DNA from: Devosia equisanguinis
GTDB lineage: Bacteria; Pseudomonadota; Alphaproteobacteria; Rhizobiales; Devosiaceae
DNA length: 64,000 nucleotides
Direction: 5' to 3'
Assembly: GCF_900631955.1 (NCBI RefSeq)
Contig: NZ_UZWD01000004.1
Span: 1-64,000 of the forward strand
In this document: one piece after another, positions 25,216 to 34,967 of the stretch
How positions within the stretch are numbered: position 1 is the stretch's first letter
Layout of the letters: each line of letters starts with the position of its first letter
Notes under the pieces: generated by a model
What the model was told of the DNA's origin: nothing
What the model saw: only the letters and a program-made list of their open reading frames with translations
The model's database searches: none
Program-made: the position numbers and the translations under genes

Positions 25216-26015
25216 GCGCGCCATTGCTGTCGCTGCGTTCGGTGTCCAAGATTTTCACGCTCGGCACCCACGAAGTGCGCGCTGTCGAGAATGTCTCCTT
25301 CGACGTGAAGCAGGGAGAATGCCTCGCGGTTGTGGGCGAGTCCGGCTCGGGCAAGTCGACCATCGCCAACATGATCCTCGGCATCTATCCACCGAGCGAA
25401 GGCGAGATATTGCTCAAGGACGTGGCGCTGCCTGCCCGGCGGACCCTCGCTCACCGCCGGTCCATCCAACTGGTACAACAGAACCCGCTCTCCTCGCTTA
25501 ACCCCAAGCGCTCGATCGGAGCCTCGCTGCGCCTGGCGCTGGACGTGCATGATATCGGACCCAAATCCGGACGGGCAACGCGGGTGGGGCAGCTGCTCGA
25601 AGAGGTAGGCCTGCCTGCCGATTTCGCCCGTCGTTCGCCGGCGAGCCTGTCGGGTGGGCAGCGCCAGCGCGTCGCCATCGCCAGGGCGCTGGCCTGCGAG
25701 TCCGAAGTGGTGGTGCTCGATGAGCCGACCTCCGCGCTGGACGTGCTGGTGCAGGCGCGCGTGCTCAAGCTCCTGGACGACCTCAAGCGCAAGCGTTCCC
25801 TGACCTATGTGTTCATCACCCACGACCTGTCGGTGGTCCGCAATGTCGCCGACCGGGTCGCCGTGTTCGAGCGCGGCAAGCTGATGGAACTCAGCGACAC
25901 CGAGACGATCTTCACCGCGCCCAAGAACCCCTACACGCGCAAGCTCATCGCGGCCGTTCCGGTGGTGACGCCGGAAGAAGCTGCCTTGCGCGACCGACTA
26001 ACCATGGAAGCATAG
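25212..26015 (+). CDS. Dipeptide-type ABC ATP-binding protein (DppF-like)
   Basis: 267 residues. Walker [10 protein letters not shown], signature LSGGQRQR, Walker B VVVLDEPTS, H-loop ITHD. It completes the five-subunit importer. The next gene, a GAF protein, starts two bases after its stop, which ties the transporter to the catabolic genes. Confidence 0.92.
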   Translation: MSAPLLSLRSVSKIFTLGTHEVRAVENVSFDVKQGECLAVVGESGSGKSTIANMILGIYPPSEGEILLKDVALPARRTLAHRRSIQLVQQNPLSSLNPKRSIGASLRLALDVHDIGPKSGRATRVGQLLEEVGLPADFARRSPASLSGGQRQRVAIARALACESEVVVLDEPTSALDVLVQARVLKLLDDLKRKRSLTYVFITHDLSVVRNVADRVAVFERGKLMELSDTETIFTAPKNPYTRKLIAAVPVVTPEEAALRDRLTMEA

Positions 26016-26017
26016 TA

Positions 26018-26524
26018 GTGACTGACCATTCTATCATTTCGCAGGCGCTTGCCGCAAAGGGCGCGAACCCGCAAAGCGTCTATGACGCGCTGCGGGCACT
26101 GACCCAGGCGACGATCGGCGCCAAGCTCTTCACCGTCATGACCTATGACCCGGAGACGGGCGAGGCGAGCCGCGTCTTTTCGAACATGCCGGATGCCTAT
26201 CCTGTCTCGGGTACCAAGCCACTCAACCCCACCCACTGGACGCAAATCGTCATCGAGGAGCATCGCAGTTTCGTCGCCAACGACTATGAGGGCGTACGGG
26301 CCGTGTTCAACGACCACGAGCTGATCCGCTCGCTCGGCTGCGAATCCGTCATCAACATTCCCATGATCACCGCAGGGGAAGTACGGGGCACCATCAACTG
26401 CCTTGACGTGGCTGGGCACTACACCGCGGAACGCGTTGCCGCCGCCGAGAGCCTCAAGCTCGCGGGCGTCGCTTGCCTGCTGTTCCAAAAGCAATTTCAG
26501 ACCAAGGAGGCCAGCAATGGCTAA
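26018..26524 (+). CDS. GAF-domain protein
   Basis: 168 residues from GTG 26018. Residues about 20-150 form a single GAF fold (ALTQATIGAKLFTVMTYD, then LGCESVINIPMITAGEVRGTINCLD). No output domain is attached and no membrane segment is visible. It sits between the importer and HyuA and overlaps HyuA by eight bases. GAF proteins bind small ligands, so it may sense the substrate or act as an accessory factor for the hydantoinase, but the role is not established. Confidence 0.82.
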   Translation: MTDHSIISQALAAKGANPQSVYDALRALTQATIGAKLFTVMTYDPETGEASRVFSNMPDAYPVSGTKPLNPTHWTQIVIEEHRSFVANDYEGVRAVFNDHELIRSLGCESVINIPMITAGEVRGTINCLDVAGHYTAERVAAAESLKLAGVACLLFQKQFQTKEASNG

Positions 26525-28592
26525 CAAGACCATCCGAGTCGCGACGGATGTCGGCGGCACCTTCACCGACCTCGTGTGCTTCGAGACAGATCTTTCGACC
26601 GGCAAGGCAACCATCAAGACCGCCAAGTCGGATACGACCCCGCCCAATTTTGAACAAGGCGTGCTGAACGTCATCGCCAAGAGCAGTGTGAGCCCCTCCG
26701 AGATCGACTTCCTCGCCCATGGCACGACGGTGGTGATCAACGCGCTGACGGAGCGCAAGGGCGTCAAGGTCGGCCTCATCACCACGGAAGGCTTCCGCGA
26801 CACGCTCGAGATCGCCCGCGGCAACCGCCCGGATTTCTTCAACCTGGACTACAGAAAGCCAAAGCCTTTCGTTGAGCGTTACCTCAGGCGCGAAGTGCCG
26901 GGCCGCATGACGTACAAGGGCGAAGAGGTCACGCAGCTGGACCTTTCCGGTCTGCCGGCGATCCTCGACGATTTCCGCAAGGACGGCGTGGAAGCGATTG
27001 CCATCAGCTTCCTCCACTCCTATGCCAATCCCGCCCATGAGCGGGCGACGCTCGAGGAGGTCAAGCGCCTCTGGCCGGAAGGATCGGTGGTGGCCTCGCA
27101 CCAGATCACTCGCGAGTGGCGCGAGTACGAGCGCACGAACACGGCGGTGCTCTCGGCCTATGTGCAGCCGGCGGCGGAGCGGTATCTCAAGCGCCTCAAC
27201 GAGGGGCTCAAGAACGAGGGCTTTGGCGGCAACCCCTATATCATGCAGTCGAACTGCGGCGTCGACTCGCTCGAGGCGGTGTCGCAGATACCGATCACCA
27301 TGGTGGAATCTGGCCCCGCTTCCGGCTTTTGGGGCGCGGCGGAACTGGGCAAGCTGATCGGCGAGCCCGATGTGCTGGCCCTCGACATCGGCGGCACCAC
27401 CGCCAAGTGCTCGCTGATCGAGGACGGCCAGGTCAAGATCATGACCGACTACTGGATCGAGCGCGACCGCACCTCGGCCGGCTACCCGATCATGGTGCCA
27501 GTGGTGGACCTGGTCGAGATCGGCAACGGTGGCGGCTCGATCGCCTGGGTGGACGGGTTCAACAAGCTCCATGTCGGGCCCCAATCGGCCGGCGCAAAGC
27601 CCGGGCCGGCCGCCTACGGCCGCGGCGGCACCAATGCCACGACGACCGACGCCAATCTCTGGCTCGGGCGTATCAATCGGGACTATTTCTGCGGCGGCGA
27701 AGTCGTTGCCGACATGCAGGCTACGCAGAAGGCCATCGAGGCCGTGGGCGAAAAGCTGGGGGTCAATGCCGACGAGGCTGCCCGCGGCATCATCCGTATC
27801 GCCAACAACAACATGGTGAATGCGCTCAAGCTCGTGTCGCTCAACCGCGGTCATGACCCGCGTGACTTCACCTTGGTGGCCTTTGGTGGCGGTGGCGCCA
27901 TGCATGCGGTTGCGCTGGCCGCCGAACTGGGCGTCAAGAAGGTTGTCGTGCCCGCCGGCGCCTCGGTGTTCTCGGCGTGGGGCATGATGATGTCCGACCT
28001 GCGGCGCGACTATTTCGTCACCCGCCTCGCCGACCTCAAGGAAGGCGCCGCTGCCGGTATCGAGGCGCTGTTTGCCGAGACCGAGGCCTTGGCCCGCAGC
28101 CAGTTCGCTGCCGAGAACATCGAAGCGGGCAAGGTCAAGATGCTGCGCTACGGCAAGTTCCGCTACCAGAACCAGGAACACACCACCGAAGTGCTGATCG
28201 AGGACGGCGCCGTCAGCGACGCGCGCCTCGCCGGGATCGAAACTGCCTTCCACGAGACCTATGAGCGTGAATACACGTATCGGCTTGACGCCCCTGTCGA
28301 GATGGTCGGCATCCACCTCGTGGCCTCCGCCGAAGTCGGCAAGCTGAAGATGGCCAAGTCTGAGCCGACCGGAAACGACGCTTCGTTGGCCAAGAAGGGC
28401 GAGCGCGACGTCGACTATGCCCTCGAAGGCATCCACAAGGCCTCGATCTATGATGGCACCAGGCTCGAGCCCGGCATGACCTTCGCCGGCCCCGCCATTG
28501 TCGAGGACCCCGGCACCACCGTGGTCATCCACCCGGGCAACCGCGTGGAGATCGACGGCTACGGCAATATCCACATCCATCTGGCAGCGTAA
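26517..28592 (+). CDS. hyuA: Hydantoinase/oxoprolinase subunit A
   Basis: 691 residues from ATG 26517 with AGGAGG upstream. The N-terminus RVATDVGGTFTDLVCFE and the central ALDIGGTTAKCSLIEDG are the two actin-like ATP-binding segments of the hydantoinase A/oxoprolinase family, and AFGGGGAMHA lies in the last third. With HyuB it hydrolyses a cyclic amide such as 5-oxoproline, hydantoin or N-methylhydantoin, driven by ATP. HyuB follows 11 bases later. The substrate is not decidable from sequence. Confidence 0.93.
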   Translation: MANKTIRVATDVGGTFTDLVCFETDLSTGKATIKTAKSDTTPPNFEQGVLNVIAKSSVSPSEIDFLAHGTTVVINALTERKGVKVGLITTEGFRDTLEIARGNRPDFFNLDYRKPKPFVERYLRREVPGRMTYKGEEVTQLDLSGLPAILDDFRKDGVEAIAISFLHSYANPAHERATLEEVKRLWPEGSVVASHQITREWREYERTNTAVLSAYVQPAAERYLKRLNEGLKNEGFGGNPYIMQSNCGVDSLEAVSQIPITMVESGPASGFWGAAELGKLIGEPDVLALDIGGTTAKCSLIEDGQVKIMTDYWIERDRTSAGYPIMVPVVDLVEIGNGGGSIAWVDGFNKLHVGPQSAGAKPGPAAYGRGGTNATTTDANLWLGRINRDYFCGGEVVADMQATQKAIEAVGEKLGVNADEAARGIIRIANNNMVNALKLVSLNRGHDPRDFTLVAFGGGGAMHAVALAAELGVKKVVVPAGASVFSAWGMMMSDLRRDYFVTRLADLKEGAAAGIEALFAETEALARSQFAAENIEAGKVKMLRYGKFRYQNQEHTTEVLIEDGAVSDARLAGIETAFHETYEREYTYRLDAPVEMVGIHLVASAEVGKLKMAKSEPTGNDASLAKKGERDVDYALEGIHKASIYDGTRLEPGMTFAGPAIVEDPGTTVVIHPGNRVEIDGYGNIHIHLAA

Positions 28593-28603
28593 GCGGGGCC
28601 CAC

Positions 28604-30262
28604 ATGACCAATCCCATCAACGATCCGATCACGCTCGAGATCATCCAGAACTCGCTGCAGGCCACCGCCGACGAAATGTTCGCCGCCATGCGCAAGACGG
28701 CGATGAGCTCGATCATCTACGAGGTGCTCGACATGGGCACCGGCATCCTCGATGCCAAGGGCCACCTTGCCTCCTCGGGGGCGGGCATCCCGGCCTTTAT
28801 CGGCGTGCTCGACAAGGCTGTGCAGGTGATCGTCAGCAAGTACGACAAGCCCGGCGACATCGAGCCCGGCGACGTCTTCACCACGAACGACCCGTATTAT
28901 GGCGGCGTGACGCACCTCAACGACATCGTCGTGGCGATGCCGGTCTTCGCCGGTGGCCGCATCATCGCCTGGACTGCCAACATCGCCCACAACTCCGACA
29001 TCGGCGGCAAGTCGCCCGGCTCGCTTTCGGCCGACGCTACCGAGATCTTCCAGGAAGGCCTGCGCCTTCCGGCGATCAAGCTTGTCTCGAGGGGCGAGGC
29101 CATCCAGTCGGTCTTCGACATCATCACCGTCAACTCGCGCATGCCCGATTTCCTGCGCGGCGATATCTGGGCGGCCATCGCCTCGGTGCGCATCGGTGCG
29201 AAGCGGTTGGCCGACGTTGCCGACAAATATGGTCCCGACACCTTCGAGGCCGCCATGGCAGGCTTCATGGATTTCGGCGAGCAGGTGTCGCTGGCCGAGC
29301 TGGCAAAGCTCCCGCATGGCACGTTCGAGCTGACCGAGCCGCAGGATGATGGACGCCAGTACAACGTGAAGGTGACGATCTCGAACACCGAGTTCGTCAT
29401 CGACCTGCGCGACAACCCGGACCAGGACATCGGCCCGACCAATTCCAGCCGCGACGGCGTGATGGTCTGCGCTCAGATGATCTTCAAGTCGCTGACCGAT
29501 CCGCAGTCCCCGGCCAACGAGGGGTCGTTCCGCCCGATCAGGCTCCTGACGCGGGAGGGCTCGGTCTTCCACGCCAAGGAGCCCTCGGCAATCGGCTTCT
29601 ATTTCGAAACCGAGGTGCGCGTCTTCGACTTGATCTGGCGCTGCCTTGCCCCGCACATCCCCGAGCGGCTGCCGGCGGGCCACTTCTCCTCGATTTGCGG
29701 CACTTTCATCGGTGGCCCGCATCCCGATACCGGCCGGCACTACACCATTGTGGAGCCGCAAATCGGCGGCTGGGGCGCAAGCCGCGGCCGGGACGGCAAT
29801 AGCGCCATCTTCTCGGCCTTCCACGGCGAGACGTACAACACGCCGGCCGAGATCTCGGAGGCGCGCAACGGGCTGTTCGTCGACCGCATGGAGCTCAATC
29901 TTGAGCCGGGCGGGGAGGGCCAGTGGGTGGGCGGCCACGGGATCCGCATGGACTACCGCATCCGCTCGGACAATTCTTGGGTCACCGTCGGCTATACCCG
30001 CTCCAAGGTCCTGCCTTGGACGCTGGAAGGCGGCAATGAGGGCTCGCCCAACTACGCAGAGGTCATCCGCACCGATGGCAGCAGCGAGCGCTATTCCTTC
30101 GTCTCGGTCCTGCCCGTGGGCAAGGATGACGTCATCCGCGTCATGACAGGCACCGGCGGCGGTCTCGGCGATCCGACCAAGCGCGATCCCAAGCAAATCG
30201 AAAGCGATCTGCGCAACGGCTACATCACGCCAGAACGTGCCCGCGAAGTCTACGGAGCCTAG
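28604..30262 (+). CDS. hyuB: Hydantoinase/oxoprolinase subunit B, copy 1
   Basis: 552 residues. N-terminus DPITLEIIQNSLQATADEMFAAMRKTAMSSIIYE, given as a landmark at about 7-40, and GDVFTTNDPYYGGVTHLND at about 88-106 define hydantoinase B. PQIGGWGASRGRDG is the conserved glycine-rich segment. It is the partner of HyuA immediately upstream. A second, related HyuB is at 33393 in the same cluster. Confidence 0.93.
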   Translation: MTNPINDPITLEIIQNSLQATADEMFAAMRKTAMSSIIYEVLDMGTGILDAKGHLASSGAGIPAFIGVLDKAVQVIVSKYDKPGDIEPGDVFTTNDPYYGGVTHLNDIVVAMPVFAGGRIIAWTANIAHNSDIGGKSPGSLSADATEIFQEGLRLPAIKLVSRGEAIQSVFDIITVNSRMPDFLRGDIWAAIASVRIGAKRLADVADKYGPDTFEAAMAGFMDFGEQVSLAELAKLPHGTFELTEPQDDGRQYNVKVTISNTEFVIDLRDNPDQDIGPTNSSRDGVMVCAQMIFKSLTDPQSPANEGSFRPIRLLTREGSVFHAKEPSAIGFYFETEVRVFDLIWRCLAPHIPERLPAGHFSSICGTFIGGPHPDTGRHYTIVEPQIGGWGASRGRDGNSAIFSAFHGETYNTPAEISEARNGLFVDRMELNLEPGGEGQWVGGHGIRMDYRIRSDNSWVTVGYTRSKVLPWTLEGGNEGSPNYAEVIRTDGSSERYSFVSVLPVGKDDVIRVMTGTGGGLGDPTKRDPKQIESDLRNGYITPERAREVYGA

Positions 30263-30401
30263 TCGAACTCATCGATTGCCAGGCGCGCGAGCTACAGGGA
30301 ACAGCCGTCGCGAACTGAGCAACAACAAGAACCTGTAGCGGCGTAGGCGCACTCTGAACCCGCGCCGCTCACTTCAGTACACACAAGTAAGGGAGTTTAT
30401 T

Positions 30402-31421
30402 ATGGCCAAGGTCATCCACGTGGCGGCTCTGGGCGGGCCTGAACATTTGTCGATCGCGGACGTCGACGTTCGCCAACCGCGCGCCGGCGAAGTCCGGTTC
30501 AAGGTCGAGGCATTTGCGCTCAACCGCGCCGACATCCTCTACATCACCGGCGAACACTATACTGAGTTGAAACTCCCCTCGCGGGTCGGCTCGGAAGCGG
30601 CCGGCGTGGTCGACGCCGTCGGCGAAGGCGTCACCCGTTTCAAGGTCGGCGACAAGGTTTCATCCGTACCGTTCTACTCTCAGGAATCCGACTGGCATGG
30701 CGTGCAGGGCGAATATGCCATCGTCCCAGACCAGTTCCTCGCCCCTTGGCCCGAGGGGTTCTCTGCGACTGAAGCATGCTCGGTCTGGATGCAGTATCTG
30801 ACCGCCTATTATGCACTGCTGAGGGTGGGCAAGCTTTCAGCGGGCAAGAGCGCAATCATCACCGCGGCGGCCAGTAGTGCGGGCGTCGGGGCGATTCAGA
30901 CGGCCAAAGCCATCGGCGCGACTGTCATTGCCACGACGCGCAGTGCCAGCAAGATCGAGTTCCTGAAGAAGGTCGGGGCCGATCATGTGATCGTCACCAG
31001 ATCTGGGGAGGACTTCGCCCCGATGATCCGCGAACTCACCGGCGGCAAGGGCGTCGACGTCGTGTTCGACCCCATCAGCGGCGATTTCCTCAAAGACTAC
31101 ATGGGCGGGCTCAACTGGGGTGCCAAGGTCATCATCTACGGCATGCTCGAAGGACTCGACATCAATATCCCGATCCTGCCGTCCATTCGCTCGAACGCCA
31201 GTGTTCATCCCTATTCGATGTTCAACCACACGATTTCCCCCGATGAGCTGAGCGAGGGCATCGACTTCGTGATGAAGAACATCCGGGACGGCAAGTTCCG
31301 CCCCGAAATCGATCGTGTGTTCCCCTTCGCCGAAACAATTGCAGCCTATCAGCACATGCAGGGCAACTCGCAGTGCGGAAAGATCGTCGTCGCGGTCACG
31401 CCTGCAGCCAATTCCAACTAA
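30402..31421 (+). CDS. Zinc-independent MDR oxidoreductase (quinone reductase-like)
   Basis: 339 residues, GroES-like N-terminus (NRADILYITGEHY) and a Rossmann domain with AASSAGVGAIQTAKAIGATVIATTRS (landmark near 150-175). The catalytic and structural zinc cysteines of alcohol dehydrogenases are absent, which points to the NADPH quinone reductase branch. AAGGGAG precedes the ATG. It is 139 bases downstream of hyuB and may have its own promoter. Its redox step in hydantoin or lactam metabolism is unknown. Confidence 0.87.
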   Translation: MAKVIHVAALGGPEHLSIADVDVRQPRAGEVRFKVEAFALNRADILYITGEHYTELKLPSRVGSEAAGVVDAVGEGVTRFKVGDKVSSVPFYSQESDWHGVQGEYAIVPDQFLAPWPEGFSATEACSVWMQYLTAYYALLRVGKLSAGKSAIITAAASSAGVGAIQTAKAIGATVIATTRSASKIEFLKKVGADHVIVTRSGEDFAPMIRELTGGKGVDVVFDPISGDFLKDYMGGLNWGAKVIIYGMLEGLDINIPILPSIRSNASVHPYSMFNHTISPDELSEGIDFVMKNIRDGKFRPEIDRVFPFAETIAAYQHMQGNSQCGKIVVAVTPAANSN

Positions 31422-31441
31422 TCAACCCGAGAGATTTGAAA

Positions 31442-32248
31442 ATGGCCACCAAGCCACGCAAGATCATGTTTATGAATCCGCTCGCCTCCAGCTCCGGGGT
31501 CGATGCGATCTTCGCCGACATGGCCCGCCAGCACAAACTGCCTGGCACCGAAGTGCACATCACCTCGATGCCCGCCGATGTCGGCGGCTTCAGCCATATC
31601 GAGTTCCGTTCCTATGAGGCCATGGTCACCCGCGGGATCATCCGCGGCGTGCGTGCCGCGGCGCGCGAAGGATTCGACGCGCTCGCCATTGGCTGCTTCT
31701 ACGACACGGCTCTCCATGATGCGCGTGAGGTCTCGGGGCAGATGATCATCACCGCCCCCTGCGTTGCCTCCTGCGAGATCGCCGCGAGCCTGTCGAACCG
31801 CTTCGGCATCATCGTGGGGCGGCGCAAGTGGGTGAACCAGATGCATGGCACCGTGCGCGAGCACGGCCATGAGCACCGGCTGTCGGGCTTCTATCATGTC
31901 GAGCTGGGGGTGGATGACTTCCAGAAGGATCATGCCGAAACCGGCCGGCGCCTCATCGCCGCCGGGCGCAAGGCCGTGGAAGAGGACTATGCCGAGGCCA
32001 TCATCCTCGGCTGCACCATGGAAGTGGGCTTTTACCGGGAAGTAGAGGAAGCCTTGGGCGTGCCGGTGATCGACCCGTCCATCGCCGCGCTCAAGCGCGC
32101 GGAATACGCCGCCGTGCTCAAGCAGCAAAGCGGCTGGATCCCGAGTCGGAAGTGGTCGAGCGAGGCGCCTTCGGAAGCCGAAATGGCGCGCTTCGGTGGG
32201 TTCGACGACGGTGAGGCCTTCGGCAACCGCATCGTGGTCGAGGCTTAG
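31442..32248 (+). CDS. Asp/Glu/hydantoin racemase-family protein
   Basis: 268 residues from ATG 31442. Two catalytic cysteines are positioned as in the family: IGCFYDTALHDAREV in the N-lobe and LGCTMEVGF in the C-lobe. Hydantoin racemases interconvert D and L 5-substituted hydantoins so that a stereospecific hydantoinase can consume both. Its presence beside HyuA/HyuB fits a racemic or D-configured substrate. About 30 residues at the C-terminus are extra compared with typical family members. Confidence 0.88.
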   Translation: MATKPRKIMFMNPLASSSGVDAIFADMARQHKLPGTEVHITSMPADVGGFSHIEFRSYEAMVTRGIIRGVRAAAREGFDALAIGCFYDTALHDAREVSGQMIITAPCVASCEIAASLSNRFGIIVGRRKWVNQMHGTVREHGHEHRLSGFYHVELGVDDFQKDHAETGRRLIAAGRKAVEEDYAEAIILGCTMEVGFYREVEEALGVPVIDPSIAALKRAEYAAVLKQQSGWIPSRKWSSEAPSEAEMARFGGFDDGEAFGNRIVVEA

Positions 32249-32282
32249 GACGAGTAAGGCAAGGAAACCCGGGGCATCAGGA

Positions 32283-33383
32283 ATGACCGAGAGAACCAAG
32301 AACAGGCTGGCTGCCCTGCGCAGCAAGATGGCGGAACATGGCGTCGATCTCGTCGCCCTGGGGCCCGGGTCACATATGCATTGGGTGCTGGGCTTCCACC
32401 CGCATCCCGATGAGCGTCCCTGCCTGCTGCTGGTCGGCAAGCAGAAGGAGGCATTCCTAATGCCGGTGCTCAATGCCGAAGGTTCGCGCGAGAGCACGGA
32501 CATCGGCTTCCACACCTGGAGCGATGCCGAGGGGCCGAATGCCGCCTTGCGGGCGGCCCTTGCCGATATCGCTGAGGACAGCGCCGGGCATGTGGTGGTC
32601 GATGAGACCATGCGCGCCGATTTCGCCCTGCTGCTGCTCGCCCAGCTGCCGGCGGCGAAGCAGAGCTTCACCGCCGAGACGCTGGGTGCGCTGCGTATGC
32701 GCAAGGACGACAGCGAATACAAAGAGCTCAGGATGAACTCGGCTATTGCCGACGAGGCCATGCAGAAGGCCTTTGCCGCACTCAAGCCGGGCATGACGGA
32801 ACGCGACGTGGCGGCGGTGGTGAAAGCGCATTTCGCCCAGGAAGCTTCGAGCCCGCTCTTTACGATCGTCGGCGCCGGCTCCAATGGCGCCTTCCCGCAT
32901 CACCAGACCGGAGATCGTAAGCTGGCCGAGGGCGATGCTGTCGTCATCGATATCGGCGCGCGCAAGGGCGATTTCTCCTCTGACATCACCCGCATGGCGA
33001 TCATTGGCAAGGAGCCCGAGGGCTATTCGGAAATCCATGCCATCGTCGAGCGTGCCGTGCAAGCCGCGCTCAAGGCGGCACGTCCGGGCGTTGCGGCCAA
33101 GGAGGTCGACAAGGCCGCGCGCAACGTCATCACTGAAGCGGGCTATGGCGAGTATTTCGTGCACCGCACCGGGCACGGCATGGGGCTCGAAGGCCATGAG
33201 CCGCCTTATCTCACCAGCACCTCGGACTCAGTTCTCGATGTGGGCATGGTGTTCTCGATCGAGCCCGGCATTTATCTGCCCGGCCGCTTCGGTATCAGGC
33301 TCGAGGAAATCGTGATCCTGCGCGAGGACGGGCCGGAGATCCTCTCCACCCTCCCGCGCGACGCCCATGTAGCGAAGGCCTGA
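32283..33383 (+). CDS. M24 family metallopeptidase (Xaa-Pro aminopeptidase/creatinase-like)
   Basis: 366 residues from ATG 32283. An N-terminal creatinase-like domain (about 1-135) precedes the pita-bread catalytic domain. The five metal ligands are recognisable: Asp in VIDIGAR, Asp in SSDITR, His in RTGHGMGLEGHEPP, Glu in SIEPGIY and Glu in RLEEIV, so a dinuclear metal peptidase rather than a metal-free creatinase is expected. It could cleave the N-terminal bond of a proline-like or N-carbamoyl product. It is 9 bases before the second hyuB. Confidence 0.9.
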   Translation: MTERTKNRLAALRSKMAEHGVDLVALGPGSHMHWVLGFHPHPDERPCLLLVGKQKEAFLMPVLNAEGSRESTDIGFHTWSDAEGPNAALRAALADIAEDSAGHVVVDETMRADFALLLLAQLPAAKQSFTAETLGALRMRKDDSEYKELRMNSAIADEAMQKAFAALKPGMTERDVAAVVKAHFAQEASSPLFTIVGAGSNGAFPHHQTGDRKLAEGDAVVIDIGARKGDFSSDITRMAIIGKEPEGYSEIHAIVERAVQAALKAARPGVAAKEVDKAARNVITEAGYGEYFVHRTGHGMGLEGHEPPYLTSTSDSVLDVGMVFSIEPGIYLPGRFGIRLEEIVILREDGPEILSTLPRDAHVAKA

Positions 33384-33392
33384 GGAGGACCC

Positions 33393-34967
33393 ATGACCCA
33401 CGCAAATGATCGGTTCACGTCGGATGTCATCCAGGCTAGCCTGGTTGCCGCCGCGGACGAGATGTTCGCCGTCTTGAAGAAGACGGCGATGAGCCCGATC
33501 ATTTACGAAGTGCTTGACGTCGGTACCGGCATCACCGATGCCCATGGCGAGCTGGTCAGCTCCGGCGCGGGCATCCCGACATTTGTCGGGGTGCTCGACA
33601 AGGCCGTGAAGCGCATCCTGGAACTGCATGGGCCCGAGGGCATTCGCGATGGCGATCTCTTCGTCACCAATGATCCCCAGTATGGCGGTGTCACCCATCT
33701 CAACGACGTGGTGATCGCGCTCCCGGTCTTTGCCGAGGGGGCTCTGGTTGCCTGGACTGCGTCCATCGCGCACTGGAACGATGTCGGCGGCAAGACGCCG
33801 GGGTCGATGGCGGTGGATGTGACCGAAATCTTCCAGGAAGGGCTGCGGCTGCCGGCTGTGCGCCTGTTCCGGGACGGCGAGCCGATCCGCTCCGTCTTTG
33901 ATATCATCGAGGCCAATTCGCGCCTGCCCGATTTCGTGCGCGGCGATCTCTGGGCGCAAGTGGTGGCGAGCCGGCGGGCGGAGACGCGCATCAGGCAGTT
34001 GGTCGAGAGTTATGGGCTTGCGGCCTATCGCGGGGCGCTGGCGGCATTGTTCGACGAGGGCGAGGCGCGCGGGCGCAAGGGGCTGGCGGAGCTGCCCAAG
34101 GGCACTTTCACCATCACCGAGGAGCAGGACGACGCGGCCCTGTGGCAGGCGGCGATCACGATTTCTGAGGATCGGTTCACCGTCGATCTGCGGGGAAATC
34201 CGGAGCAGCGTTCGGCACCCTACAATACCAGCCGCGATGGTGCCGTGATTGCCGCGCAGATGGTGTTCAAGGCGCTGACTGACCCGACGCTCTTTGCCAA
34301 TGCCGGCTCGTTCCGGGCGCTGGAGGTGATCACCGAGCCCGGCACCATCTTCCATGCGACGGGCAATGCCCCGCACGGCTATTATTTCGAGACGCGCATC
34401 CGGCTCTACGACATGCTCTGGCAGTGCCTGGCGCGCGCCATGCCTGACAGGCTGCCGGCCGGCAACTTCGCCTCGATCTGCGGCACGGTGATCGCCGGGA
34501 CCCATCCTGACACGGGGCGGCGCTTTACCATGGTCGAACCGCAGATGGGAGGTTGGGGTGCGAGCAGCGAGCGCGACGGACTCGACGCTATGTACTCGGC
34601 CTGCCATGGGGAGACCTTCAACTGCCCAGTGGAGATCTGCGAGAGCCGCTACGGCATCGACGTTGCCTATAAAAGGCCCAATGAGACCGAGGAGGGGCGG
34701 GGACGCCATAGCGGCGGCAAGGGCCTAAGCCTGGTCTACCGACCGCGGGGCAGAGTAGTGCTGTCGGCGGGCTTCAGCCGCAACCGCCAGCCGGTCTGGT
34801 CGCTGCAGGGCGGCGGCTTGGGCGGCACTAATGGCTTGACAGTTAGGCGCAAGGGCGGAGTGAGCGAGGATTATGCCTTTGTCAGCGGGCTAGTGATCGA
34901 GGCAGGCGACGAGATCGTGATCCGGACGGCCAATGGTGGCGGATATCACCCGCAAAACGCTTCCTGA
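33393..34967 (+). CDS. hyuB: Hydantoinase/oxoprolinase subunit B, copy 2
   Basis: 524 residues. It is colinear with copy 1 (AADEMFAVLKKTAMSPIIYE, then NDPQYGGVTHLND, then PQMGGWGASSERDG) but clearly divergent, and it has no HyuA of its own in the window. It may form an alternative complex with the single HyuA. It is the last gene of the cluster, and its stop at 34967 is followed by about 460 bases without genes. Confidence 0.92.
   Translation: MTHANDRFTSDVIQASLVAAADEMFAVLKKTAMSPIIYEVLDVGTGITDAHGELVSSGAGIPTFVGVLDKAVKRILELHGPEGIRDGDLFVTNDPQYGGVTHLNDVVIALPVFAEGALVAWTASIAHWNDVGGKTPGSMAVDVTEIFQEGLRLPAVRLFRDGEPIRSVFDIIEANSRLPDFVRGDLWAQVVASRRAETRIRQLVESYGLAAYRGALAALFDEGEARGRKGLAELPKGTFTITEEQDDAALWQAAITISEDRFTVDLRGNPEQRSAPYNTSRDGAVIAAQMVFKALTDPTLFANAGSFRALEVITEPGTIFHATGNAPHGYYFETRIRLYDMLWQCLARAMPDRLPAGNFASICGTVIAGTHPDTGRRFTMVEPQMGGWGASSERDGLDAMYSACHGETFNCPVEICESRYGIDVAYKRPNETEEGRGRHSGGKGLSLVYRPRGRVVLSAGFSRNRQPVWSLQGGGLGGTNGLTVRRKGGVSEDYAFVSGLVIEAGDEIVIRTANGGGYHPQNAS

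Noticed and set aside
26454-28580. Very long open frame antisense to hyuA (about 700 codons)
   Set aside because: It mirrors the codon bias of the GC-rich hyuA gene; its translation is low-complexity, rich in His, Asp, Arg and Gly, with no family resemblance.
28559-30196. Long frame antisense to hyuB (about 545 codons)
   Set aside because: The sense frame is a clear HyuB; the antisense product has no motif. The same holds for 33228-34709, 31418-32884 and 57506-59437.
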